Positions 11,277-18,612 of a stretch of DNA of 64,000 nucleotides are shown here, piece by piece; the first letter of the stretch is position 1; every line of letters starts with the position of its first letter. The notes below the pieces were generated by a model that had not been told where the DNA came from, searched no databases, and saw only the letters and a list, made by a program, of their open reading frames with translations. Source of the stretch: Sphingomonas crocodyli (GTDB taxonomy: Bacteria > Pseudomonadota > Alphaproteobacteria > Sphingomonadales > Sphingomonadaceae); contig NZ_SACN01000002.1 in assembly GCF_004005865.1 (NCBI RefSeq), forward strand, positions 124,001-188,000, given 5' to 3'. The translations under genes were made by a program, and so were the position numbers.

Positions 11277-12377
11277 ATGTCCAAGCCCGCTCCCAAACCC
11301 TGGATCGACGCGATCGCGCCTTATGTGCCGGGCCGCTCGACCACCGATGACGGCCGCAAGGTCTCGAAGCTCTCGTCGAACGAAAATCCGCTCGGCACCA
11401 GCGATCAGGCACGCGCGGCCTATGCGGCAGCGGCCACCACGCTCGATCGCTATCCCGATGCATCGGCGGCGGCGCTGCGCGAGGCGATTGCCGCGCAGCA
11501 CGGGCTCGATCCCGCGCGGATCATCTACGGCACCGGATCGGACGAGATTCTCCACCTCGCGACCGGCGCCTTCGCCGGGCTGGGCGATGAAGTGCTGTTC
11601 GTCCGTTATGGCTTTTCGGTCTATCCGATCGCGGCGCGGCGCGTCGGCGCGGAGCCGATCGAGGCCGACGACAAGGATTATGCGACCGACGTCGACGCGC
11701 TGATCGCGAAGATCACGCCGAAGACGCGGGTGATCTTCGTCGCCAATCCGAACAACCCGACCGGCACCTTCGCGGGCAAGGCGGAGATTGCGCGCCTCCA
11801 CGCGGCGATCCCGGCCGATTGCCTGCTGGTGCTCGATCAGGCCTATGCCGAATATCTGGAGGTCGGGGAGGATGATGGCGGCCTCGCGCTCGCGATGAGC
11901 GCGCCCAATGTCCTCGTCACGCGCACCTTCTCGAAGATTTATGGTCTGGCCGCCGAGCGGATCGGCTGGGGCTATGGCTCGGCCGAGGTGATCGACGCGC
12001 TCCACAAGATCCGCGCGCCGTTCAACGTGACGACGGGTGGCCAGTCCGCTGCGATCGCCGCCGTCGCCGACACCGCCTTCGTCGACAAGAGCCGCGCGCA
12101 TAATGCGAAGTGGCTGCGCTGGTTCGAGGATCAGATTGCCGGCCTCGGCAATGCCGGCCTGCGCGCGGTGCCCAGCAAGGCGAACTTCTCGCTGGTGCTG
12201 TTCGACGGCAAGCTGACCGCCGAAGCCGCGCTGAAGGGGCTGATGGATGCGGGCTATATCGTCCGCTGGCTGCCGGGGCAGGGCCTGCCCAATGCGCTGC
12301 GCATCACGATCGGCACCGAGGACGAATGCCGCGGCATGGTCGCGGCGCTCCGCAAGCTCGTGGACAACGCAGGCTGA
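11277..12377 (+). CDS. hisC: Histidinol-phosphate / aromatic aminotransferase
   Basis: A 366-residue fold-type I PLP aminotransferase of the HisC family. The start is ATG 11277 (MSKPAPKPWIDAIAPYVPGR); the open frame extends farther upstream but without family resemblance. Key sites are SSNENPLG near residues 33-40, Asn160 in ANPNNPTG, Asp187 in LVLDQAY and the PLP lysine Lys220 in TFSKIYGL. It overlaps the next gene, a prephenate dehydrogenase, by one base (TGATG). That coupling suggests it transaminates prephenate or phenylpyruvate-type substrates as well as, or instead of, histidinol phosphate. Confidence 0.93.
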   Translation: MSKPAPKPWIDAIAPYVPGRSTTDDGRKVSKLSSNENPLGTSDQARAAYAAAATTLDRYPDASAAALREAIAAQHGLDPARIIYGTGSDEILHLATGAFAGLGDEVLFVRYGFSVYPIAARRVGAEPIEADDKDYATDVDALIAKITPKTRVIFVANPNNPTGTFAGKAEIARLHAAIPADCLLVLDQAYAEYLEVGEDDGGLALAMSAPNVLVTRTFSKIYGLAAERIGWGYGSAEVIDALHKIRAPFNVTTGGQSAAIAAVADTAFVDKSRAHNAKWLRWFEDQIAGLGNAGLRAVPSKANFSLVLFDGKLTAEAALKGLMDAGYIVRWLPGQGLPNALRITIGTEDECRGMVAALRKLVDNAG

Positions 12378-13282
12378 TGCTGCCCTTCGCGCGCGTCACG
12401 ATCATCGGCCTCGGGCTGATCGGCTCCTCGGTCGCGCGCGCCGTGCGGGCGACGATGCCGACGGTGCGCGTCACCGGCTATGACGGCGATGCCGATGTCC
12501 GCGCGCGCGCCGACGCGCTCGATTTCCTCGACGATATCGCCGACACGGCGGGCGTGGCGGTGATCGACGCCGATCTGGTGATCCTGTGCGTGCCCGTCGG
12601 CGCGATGGGCGCGGTCGGTGCGGAGATTGCCGCCGATCTGCCCGCCGATGCGATCGTCAGTGATGTGGGGTCGTCGAAGGAGACGATCCTCAACGCGCTC
12701 ACCGCCGCACTTCCCGGCGCGACGATCATCCCCGCGCACCCCGTTGCGGGCACCGAGAATAGCGGGCCGGAGGCGGGCTTTGCGACCCTGTTCAACGGCC
12801 GCTGGTGCATCGTCACCCCGCCCGAGGGCGCCGATCCGACCGCAGTCGAGCGCGTGATCGCCTTCTGGAAGCGGCTCGGCGCCAATGTCGAGACGATGGA
12901 TGCGAAGCACCACGATCTCGTTCTCGCCGTCACCAGCCACCTGCCACACCTGATCGCCTATACGATCGTCGGCACCGCTTCCGATATGGAAGAGGTGACG
13001 CGCAGCGAGGTGATCAAATTCTCGGCAGGCGGCTTCCGCGATTTCACCCGCATCGCGGCGTCTGACCCGACGATGTGGCGCGACGTCTTCCTGTCGAACA
13101 AGGATGCGGTGCTGGAAATGCTCCAGCGTTTCTCGGAGGATCTGACCGCGCTACAGCGTGCGATCCGCTGGGGCGACGGCGATCAGCTGTTCGATCTGTT
13201 CACCCGCACCCGCGCGATCCGCCGTTCGATCATCGAACAGGGTCAGGACGATGCCGCGCCCGACTTTGGCCGCTCGCACTAA
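12377..13282 (+). CDS. tyrA: Prephenate / cyclohexadienyl dehydrogenase
   Basis: Oxidises prephenate or arogenate in tyrosine synthesis. It has 301 residues: an N-terminal Rossmann domain with VTIIGLGLIGSSVARAV, and a C-terminal helical dimerisation domain (HLPHLIAYTIVGT, FSAGGFRDFTRIAASDP). The catalytic region PAHPVAGTENSGPEAG is intact. No ACT regulatory domain is present, so allosteric tyrosine control is not evident. Its ATG overlaps the hisC stop, forming a two-gene aromatic amino acid operon. The transcript runs into a paired repeat at 13290-13382, facing plsC. Confidence 0.94.
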   Translation: MLPFARVTIIGLGLIGSSVARAVRATMPTVRVTGYDGDADVRARADALDFLDDIADTAGVAVIDADLVILCVPVGAMGAVGAEIAADLPADAIVSDVGSSKETILNALTAALPGATIIPAHPVAGTENSGPEAGFATLFNGRWCIVTPPEGADPTAVERVIAFWKRLGANVETMDAKHHDLVLAVTSHLPHLIAYTIVGTASDMEEVTRSEVIKFSAGGFRDFTRIAASDPTMWRDVFLSNKDAVLEMLQRFSEDLTALQRAIRWGDGDQLFDLFTRTRAIRRSIIEQGQDDAAPDFGRSH

Positions 13283-13289
13283 GCCACCC

Positions 13290-13382
13290 CGTCATCCCGG
13301 CGGAGGTCGGGATCTCAGGAGGCTCTTGTGGCGAACTTGCGCCGGGATGCTCGCTGAGATCCCGGCCTCCGCCGGGATGACG
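13290..13382. repeat. Paired palindromic intergenic repeat between convergent tyrA and plsC
   Basis: Two 29-base units in inverted orientation, at 13290-13318 and 13354-13382, are each built on CGTCATCCCGG...CCGGGATCTCAG with an internal partial palindrome. The two arms match almost perfectly, so a long stem can form. They fill the whole gap between two converging genes and can act as a bidirectional terminator. This CATCCCGGC type of element is common in sphingomonad intergenic regions; a shorter relative lies at 18278-18295. Confidence 0.85.
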
Positions 13383-13383
13383 G

Positions 13384-14085
13384 TTAGGGGTTAGGGTTGG
13401 TCTCCAAAGCGTTGATCCCCGCGTGCACCCGCGCCTCGATCTCGTCGCGCGGCAGGCCCGGCGGGATCACCTCGCCGAGCCGCATCGTGACGATGCCCGG
13501 GCGCTTCACGAAGCGACGGCGCGGGGCGACGACCCCGCTGTCGAGCGCGATCGGGATCACAGGCAGGCCGAATGCCTTGTAGAGGCCGGCAAAGCCCGAT
13601 TGCAGCGGCGGTTGCTCGCCGGGCGTCACGCGCGTGCCTTCGGGAAAAATCATGATCGATCGGCCCGTCTTCTTGGCCGCCGCTGCCGCCTTCAGCATGG
13701 CGCGTAGCGCGCTGGCCGAACCGGTGCGATCGACCGGGATCGTGCCATATTGGCGGGTGACGCGGCCGAACAGCGGGATCGTGTCGAGTTCGCGCTTGAG
13801 CACCGCGATCGGCTTGTCGCCGACCAAGATGATTTCCATCGTTTCGTACATCGACTGGTGCTTGGAGGCGATGAAGTATTGGCCGGGGGGCAGCGTGCCT
13901 TCCACGCGGGTCCGGATACCCAATATGTAGCGGGCGCACCACCGGTGGAAACGCGCCCAATAATAGCCCGACACGGTCCGTTCGGCATGGACGAAGGGCA
14001 GCAGCACGATCGCCCACAGCACCATCAGCGCGGTGCCGACATAGAAGATCAGTGCGAACAAAGCGGAGCGCAGGAAGGCGATCAT
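13384..14085 (-). CDS. 1-acyl-sn-glycerol-3-phosphate acyltransferase (PlsC-like)
   Basis: Transfers a second acyl chain to lysophosphatidic acid at the inner membrane. It has 233 residues with an N-terminal hydrophobic anchor (residues 5-31, ALFALIFYVGTALMVLWAIV). Motif I reads SKHQSMYETM, that is His76-X4-Glu81 rather than the textbook His-X4-Asp. FPEGTR at residues 147-152 and a PVIPIALDSG stretch are intact. The gene is last in the ftsE-ftsX-DUF218-plsC chain, and its ATG overlaps the previous stop as ATGA. Such acyltransferases often follow ftsX in this order. Confidence 0.92.
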   Translation of the reverse strand: MIAFLRSALFALIFYVGTALMVLWAIVLLPFVHAERTVSGYYWARFHRWCARYILGIRTRVEGTLPPGQYFIASKHQSMYETMEIILVGDKPIAVLKRELDTIPLFGRVTRQYGTIPVDRTGSASALRAMLKAAAAAKKTGRSIMIFPEGTRVTPGEQPPLQSGFAGLYKAFGLPVIPIALDSGVVAPRRRFVKRPGIVTMRLGEVIPPGLPRDEIEARVHAGINALETNPNP

Positions 14086-14612
14086 ATGCCGATCAGCGCC
14101 GCCACGCGCCGCAGCAGATATTTGTCATATTCGCGCACCAGCAGGACGAGGCCCGGCTCGCTCGGCACCGCATCGGACAGGATCGTGACCCCGTCGGTCG
14201 CGTCGCTCAGGTCGAAGCGGCCGCGCGACATGTGCCAGTCGGACGTGATGAGGCGGATCGACTTGTAGCGGTTCGCCTTCACCCAATCGGCCGCCTCGGT
14301 TGCGTTCGATCGGGTGTCGACCGATTCCTGGCCCAGGTCGATGCAGCAATCCATCAGCCGCACCGGCGCCTTGAACTGCTTGGCGAACTCATGCGGCTTC
14401 ACCCGCCGATCGACGCCCGAGACGAGCAACCGCTTCGCGCGCTTGGCCTCGATCAGCTCGATGCCCCGCTCTATCCGCCCCGACGCGCCCGTCATCACGA
14501 CGATGCCGTCGGTCACGGCGTCGTCGGGCGCGGGCTGCGGCAGGAACAGCGCGAAGATCAGGAATCCGGCCATCCACAGCACCGCGCCCAGGCCGATGAT
14601 CCGCATGATCAT
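14082..14612 (-). CDS. YdcF/ElyC-type DUF218 membrane protein
   Basis: A 176-residue protein with one N-terminal membrane segment (IIGLGAVLWMAGFLIFALFL) and a DUF218 domain starting GIVVMTGASGRIERGIELIE. Further family marks are RLLVSGVD, DTRSNATEAADWVKA and RLITSDWHMSRGRFD. DUF218 proteins such as ElyC and SanA are linked to envelope and peptidoglycan integrity, but the reaction is unknown. I chose ATG 14612 because it overlaps the ftsX stop as ATGA; the second ATG at 14606 is an alternative. Its context in an ftsEX operon fits a role in the envelope. Confidence 0.9.
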   Translation of the reverse strand: MIMRIIGLGAVLWMAGFLIFALFLPQPAPDDAVTDGIVVMTGASGRIERGIELIEAKRAKRLLVSGVDRRVKPHEFAKQFKAPVRLMDCCIDLGQESVDTRSNATEAADWVKANRYKSIRLITSDWHMSRGRFDLSDATDGVTILSDAVPSEPGLVLLVREYDKYLLRRVAALIGI

Positions 14613-15511
14613 AGCCGTCGCCTCAACGATGCGAGAATGGTGAGCCGCGCTGCGATCATCGCCAGGATCGTGCCCGCGATCGGCAGCAAAGCCAAGAGAC
14701 CCCAGGCCGCGATCGGCAGCCCGATCGTGCCGAGCAGATCGGATCCGACCGCGACGATCCGTTCGCCTACTGTCACGATGACGAGGCTGGCGAGCAGCAG
14801 GCCCACCATCCCGCCGGTCAGCGCGTCGAGCGCGATGCGCCGCTGGAACAGCGAGGCGATCTGCCCGTCGGTCGATCCCAGCAGGTGCAGAACCTCGATC
14901 GTCGCGCGATGCGTGTTGAGCGCGGCGCGCGCGGCCAGCACGACGGTGAACGCCGCCGCCGCCGCCATCATCAGGACGAGAACGCCCGCCAGCCAGCGCA
15001 GCGACCCCATCAGCCCGGCGAGCGGGCGCAGCCATTGCGCATGATCGTCGATCCGCGCGGCCGGGCTGATCTTCTTCGTCATCCAGCGGACCGCCGTGGG
15101 CGCGTTGCCCGGTTCGGGCGCAAAGGCGATGTCGATCATCGCGGGCACGGGCAGGTCGGTATCGGCGAGGCCACCGCCCAGCCACGGGCGCAACAGTTCG
15201 CCCATCGCCGCATCGCTCACCCGCTCGACCCGCGCGACGCCGGGCAGGGCCTTGGCCCCCGCGATGATCCGCGCGGCGGCGGCATCACGGCGCGCCTGGT
15301 TGGCATCGACGATCTGGATCGTGACCTGTGCGGTCAGGCTTCGGTCGAGCGAGCTGGCGGCGAGACCGAGCGCGAGGCCTGCGGCGGCCGCCAGCACCAT
15401 CAGGAACATCATGATCGCGATCACCCAGGGCATCGGCCCCGATGGCCAGCCTTCGGGCAATAGCCGCCGTGCGGCGCGCCCGCCGACCCATTGATCGCGT
15501 TCGCGCGCCAT
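14609..15511 (-). CDS. ftsX: Cell division protein FtsX (ABC permease-like)
   Basis: Membrane partner of FtsE that regulates septal peptidoglycan hydrolases. It has 300 residues. Four membrane segments are visible near residues 29-53, 175-199, 232-256 and 268-294. The large periplasmic loop is between the first two, as in FtsX, and contains the predicted effector contact. An ALNTHRATIEVLHLLGSTDGQIA segment matches the cytosolic coupling region. Its ATG shares a base with the ftsE stop (TGATG). The primary sequence is weakly conserved in this family, so the assignment rests on topology and on FtsE next to it. Confidence 0.9.
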   Translation of the reverse strand: MARERDQWVGGRAARRLLPEGWPSGPMPWVIAIMMFLMVLAAAAGLALGLAASSLDRSLTAQVTIQIVDANQARRDAAAARIIAGAKALPGVARVERVSDAAMGELLRPWLGGGLADTDLPVPAMIDIAFAPEPGNAPTAVRWMTKKISPAARIDDHAQWLRPLAGLMGSLRWLAGVLVLMMAAAAAFTVVLAARAALNTHRATIEVLHLLGSTDGQIASLFQRRIALDALTGGMVGLLLASLVIVTVGERIVAVGSDLLGTIGLPIAAWGLLALLPIAGTILAMIAARLTILASLRRRL

Positions 15512-16227
15512 CAGCCGCGCCTCGGCGGATAGCGCAGCGTGCCGGTGGGATCGGCGATATAGCCTTTATCGAGCCGCATCAGCTGCGCGCTCGGCACGCG
15601 GGGAACGAGGTGGAGATCGTGGGTCGCGACGAGGATCGTCGTGCCCAGCTTGTTGAGCGCTTCGAACAGGTAGAGCAGCCGTTCGGCCATCTCCGGATCG
15701 ACGTTGCCGGTCGGCTCGTCGGCGACCAGGATTTCGGGGCGGCCGATCACCGCGCGGGCGATCGCGACGCGCTGCTGCTCGCCGCCCGACAAAGTGGGGG
15801 GCTTGGCGTTGGCGCGGCCAGACAGGCCGACCCATTCCAGCATCTCGCGCACCGGCTGGTCGATATCGGCCTCGGCCACGCCATTCACGCGCAGGGGCAG
15901 GGCGATATTCTCATAGGCCGACAGATGCGGGACCAAGCGGAAGTCCTGAAACACCACGCCGATCCGTCGGCGGAAGCCTGGCATGCGCTGGCGTGGCAGC
16001 GTGACGACATCCTCGCCGAACATGCGGATCACGCCGCGGCTGGGCCGCTGCGCCAGATAGATCAGGCGCAGCAGGCTGCTCTTGCCCGCACCCGAAGGGC
16101 CGGTCAGGAAATAGAAGGCGCCCGCCGCCAGGCTGAAGCTCAGATCGGACAGCGTCTCGGCCCCGCTGCCATAGCGCAGGCCGACATTGTCGAACTGGAC
16201 GATGTTGCCGGCATCCGCCGAAACCAT
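15511..16227 (-). CDS. ftsE: Cell division ATP-binding protein FtsE
   Basis: ABC ATPase that drives FtsX. With ATG 16227 it has 238 residues; an upstream in-frame ATG at 16269 gives 252 but adds a tail unlike the family. Neither start has a strong ribosome binding site. Walker A GPSGAGKS is at residues 43-50, the Q-loop is [13 protein letters not shown], the signature is [14 protein letters not shown], Walker B is [11 protein letters not shown], and the H-loop is ATHD. It leads ftsE-ftsX-DUF218-plsC and is divergent from the zinc-ribbon gene. Confidence 0.94.
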   Translation of the reverse strand: MVSADAGNIVQFDNVGLRYGSGAETLSDLSFSLAAGAFYFLTGPSGAGKSSLLRLIYLAQRPSRGVIRMFGEDVVTLPRQRMPGFRRRIGVVFQDFRLVPHLSAYENIALPLRVNGVAEADIDQPVREMLEWVGLSGRANAKPPTLSGGEQQRVAIARAVIGRPEILVADEPTGNVDPEMAERLLYLFEALNKLGTTILVATHDLHLVPRVPSAQLMRLDKGYIADPTGTLRYPPRRG

Positions 16228-16330
16228 AAGGGAGGGTGCCTCGTTCCTGTGCCGCCCAGCCCATGACATAGCGGTTGCGGCGCGACAATCCTTGCGGACG
16301 AGTCAATGGCAGGTCTAGGAAGGTGCGCAG

Positions 16331-17068
16331 ATGATCATTTCCTGCCCGGCGTGCAACACGCGCTATCTCGTTCCCGATACCGCCGTCGGCCCGACCGGCC
16401 GGCAGGTTCGCTGCGCCAATTGCCGTAACAGCTGGTTCCAGGAGCCGCCCGAGCTCGATCTCCCGCAGCCCGCCGCGCCGTTGCCTGTGGCTCCCGCGCC
16501 GGAACCAGAGCCCACCGTCGCCCCGCCGCCCCCGCCTGTACCCCCGAGCATCCCCGAGCCGGAGGTTGTCGCCAATTATGGCGGGGAGGCCGTCACCACG
16601 CCCGATCCGGTCACCACCGCGATCGCGCATCGCCGCCCGCGCCGCAACACGACGAAGCTGTTCACGATCATGGCGGCGATCATCGCGCTGCTGCTGCTCG
16701 CCGCGATCGGCGCGGTCTTCGCGATCGGGCCGAACATGCTGGCGAAGACGGTGGGCATCACGCCTGCGCCCGAGCCGCTGTTCATCAAGATGACGCGCAA
16801 TCCCGATCGGCGCGAAACCGCCAGCGGCAACGAATTGCTCGTCGTCGCCGGCCGCATCGTCAATCCGACGCAGGAAACGCAGACGGTGCGCGATATCCGC
16901 GCTGAACTGCGCGATACGCAGGGCAAGACCGTCTATAGCTGGACGATCACACGCCCCGTCGCGACCATCCCGGCGGGCGGTTCGGCCGATTTCGACAGCG
17001 CCGCCGTCGATATTCCGCGCGGCGCCAAGAACCTGCACCTGAGCTTCGTAAGCCCCACCGGCGACTGA
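16331..17068 (+). CDS. MJ0042-type zinc-ribbon membrane protein with DUF3426-like domain
   Basis: A 245-residue protein in three parts. The N-terminal zinc ribbon has two Cys pairs (CPACNTRY and CANCRNSW). A proline-rich linker spans about residues 45-80. A single membrane helix ([22 protein letters not shown], about 113-136) is followed by a periplasmic beta-rich domain containing [21 protein letters not shown] and a sugar/redox-neutral DUF3426-like fold. Such proteins are widespread in alphaproteobacteria without a settled role. It faces away from ftsE across a gap of about 100 bases. Confidence 0.88.
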   Translation: MIISCPACNTRYLVPDTAVGPTGRQVRCANCRNSWFQEPPELDLPQPAAPLPVAPAPEPEPTVAPPPPPVPPSIPEPEVVANYGGEAVTTPDPVTTAIAHRRPRRNTTKLFTIMAAIIALLLLAAIGAVFAIGPNMLAKTVGITPAPEPLFIKMTRNPDRRETASGNELLVVAGRIVNPTQETQTVRDIRAELRDTQGKTVYSWTITRPVATIPAGGSADFDSAAVDIPRGAKNLHLSFVSPTGD

Positions 17069-17120
17069 ACCGGATCGCTTTTCGCCGGTTAGAAACATCG
17101 GACAAGGCGAAGGAGCGAGC

Positions 17121-18221
17121 ATGCGGATCGGAATCCTCACGGGCGGCGGCGACGTGCCGGGGCTCAATGCCTGTATAAGGTCGGTCGTCCTTTCCGCGCT
17201 CGATCGGCAGTGGGACGTGGTCGGTTTCCGACGCGGCTGGCAGGGTTTTCTGGAGATCGATCCCGCCGATCCGAACAGTGTCGCGACCCACACGATCGCG
17301 CTGGATCGGGAGGCCGTCCGCGGGATCGACCGGGTCGGCGGCACGATGCTCCACACCTCGCGCACCGATCCGCGCACCGTGAAGGGCGGCGATCGTACCG
17401 CGCATGTCCTCGACGTGCTCGACAAGCTGGGCATCGACGCGATGATCACGCTGGGCGGGGATGGCACGTTGCGTTTCTCGGCGCATCTCTCGGCGCAGGG
17501 CTTTCCTGTCATCTCGATCCCCAAGACGATGGATAATGACGTGTTCGGGACCGATTATTGCATCGGCTTCTCGACCGCGATCACCCGATCGGTCACCGCG
17601 ATCAACGCGCTGCGCACCACCGCCGAAAGCCATGAGCGGATCGCGGTGGTCGAACTGTTCGGCCGGCGCAGCGGCGAGACGGCCCTGCTCTCGGGCTTTC
17701 TTGCGCAGGTCGATCGCACCGTGATCTCCGAAGTGCCGATTGATCCCGACCGATTGATCCCGCTGCTGGTCGAGGATCGGTTGAGCCGCCCCGGCCGCTA
17801 CGCGATGTGCGTCATTTCCGAAGGCGCCACGATTGCGGGGGCTGAGGTGGCCGCCGACGATCGCTCGCTGTCCAATACGCAGCGCCAGGCGGAGGCGATC
17901 GGCGGCCGCCTGGCGCGTGCGATCGAGGAGAAGACCGGGCAGGGCACGATCGTCCAGCAACTCGCCTATCTGATGCGCGCGGGTGAACCCGACGCGCTCG
18001 ACCGGATGGTCGGCTTCGCCTTCGGTGCGATGGCGATCCAGATGATCGGCAGCGGGGAGACGGGGCGCATGCTCGCCCTGCGCGACGGCAATTATTGCGA
18101 CGTCCCGATCGACACGCTTTTGAGCGGCACCAAGACCGTCGATGTCGCGGGTCTCTACGATCCCGAGACCTATCGCCCCAAGCTCATTCACATCCGCGGC
18201 ATGCCGATGTTTTTATATTGA
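17121..18221 (+). CDS. 6-phosphofructokinase
   Basis: Phosphorylates fructose 6-phosphate, or runs in reverse if PPi-dependent. It has 366 residues and starts MRIGILTGGGDVPGLNACIR. Donor-site marks are mixed: Gly115 in TLGGDGTL is the ATP-type residue, while Lys135 in ISIPKTMDND is the residue of the PPi-PFK lineage. Members with this Gly/Lys pair include ATP-dependent enzymes, so the donor is unresolved. Further sites are GFSTAITRSVTAINALRTTAESH and ELFGRRSGETAL. A PFK is notable because many sphingomonads rely on the Entner-Doudoroff route. Confidence 0.92.
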   Translation: MRIGILTGGGDVPGLNACIRSVVLSALDRQWDVVGFRRGWQGFLEIDPADPNSVATHTIALDREAVRGIDRVGGTMLHTSRTDPRTVKGGDRTAHVLDVLDKLGIDAMITLGGDGTLRFSAHLSAQGFPVISIPKTMDNDVFGTDYCIGFSTAITRSVTAINALRTTAESHERIAVVELFGRRSGETALLSGFLAQVDRTVISEVPIDPDRLIPLLVEDRLSRPGRYAMCVISEGATIAGAEVAADDRSLSNTQRQAEAIGGRLARAIEEKTGQGTIVQQLAYLMRAGEPDALDRMVGFAFGAMAIQMIGSGETGRMLALRDGNYCDVPIDTLLSGTKTVDVAGLYDPETYRPKLIHIRGMPMFLY

Positions 18222-18307
18222 TCGGAATCGGTGTTGCGTCCCCCCGAACGCTTTGCTAGGGGCACCCGCCTACCAGCATCCCGGCCCGCCGGGATCCTAC
18301 TCGGTGT

Positions 18308-18394
18308 GCGGTCGTGGCGGAACTGGTAGACGCGCAACGTTGAGGTCGTTGTGGCCGAAAGGCCGTGGAAGTTCGAGTCTTCTCGACCGCACCA
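18308..18394 (+). tRNA. tRNA-Leu (anticodon GAG)
   Basis: The 87-base gene begins GCGGTCG, which pairs with CGACCGC before the encoded ACCA end. The anticodon stem CAACG/CGTTG encloses the loop TTGAGGT, giving anticodon GAG at 18342-18344. A long variable arm (TGGCCGAAAGGCCG) is as expected for leucine tRNA, and the T arm reads GTTCGAGTC. A Rho-independent terminator follows directly. Confidence 0.97.
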
Positions 18395-18396
18395 AG

Positions 18397-18419
18397 CCCT
18401 TTGATTTAAAAGGGTTTTT
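18397..18419 (+). terminator. Terminator after tRNA-Leu
   Basis: A CCCTTT / AAAGGG stem with a six-base AT-rich loop is followed by TTTTT. It starts two bases after the tRNA 3' end. Confidence 0.88.
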
Positions 18420-18438
18420 CGTAATTTGGCACAGCCAG

Positions 18439-18471
18439 AAGTTTGGTGCACCCAAGGGGTGCACCAAACTT
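18439..18471. repeat. Perfect 15-bp-arm palindrome downstream of tRNA-Leu
   Basis: The arms AAGTTTGGTGCACCC (18439-18453) and GGGTGCACCAAACTT (18457-18471) are perfect reverse complements separated by AAG. No coding sequence is convincing between the tRNA and the phosphatase gene (18420-18612). The palindrome could be a terminator without a T-run, a regulator site, or the scar of an element integrated near the tRNA. No integrase is present in the window. Confidence 0.8.
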
Positions 18472-18612
18472 ACGGAATCCCACCAAATTGCGCGTCACGA
18501 GTGGCTGTTCTGCGCGCAATCTCGGTCATAGCGGTGGCCCACACTCATTCCCGAAAGCTGCCATTGGGCTAGAGTCGAACAATTTGAACGTCGTTGAGGC
18601 GATTGTTCGATC

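Noticed and set aside
18308..18612. Integration site of a genomic island at tRNA-Leu
   Set aside because: No direct repeat of the tRNA 3' end and no integrase are visible in the window; only an unexplained palindrome remains.
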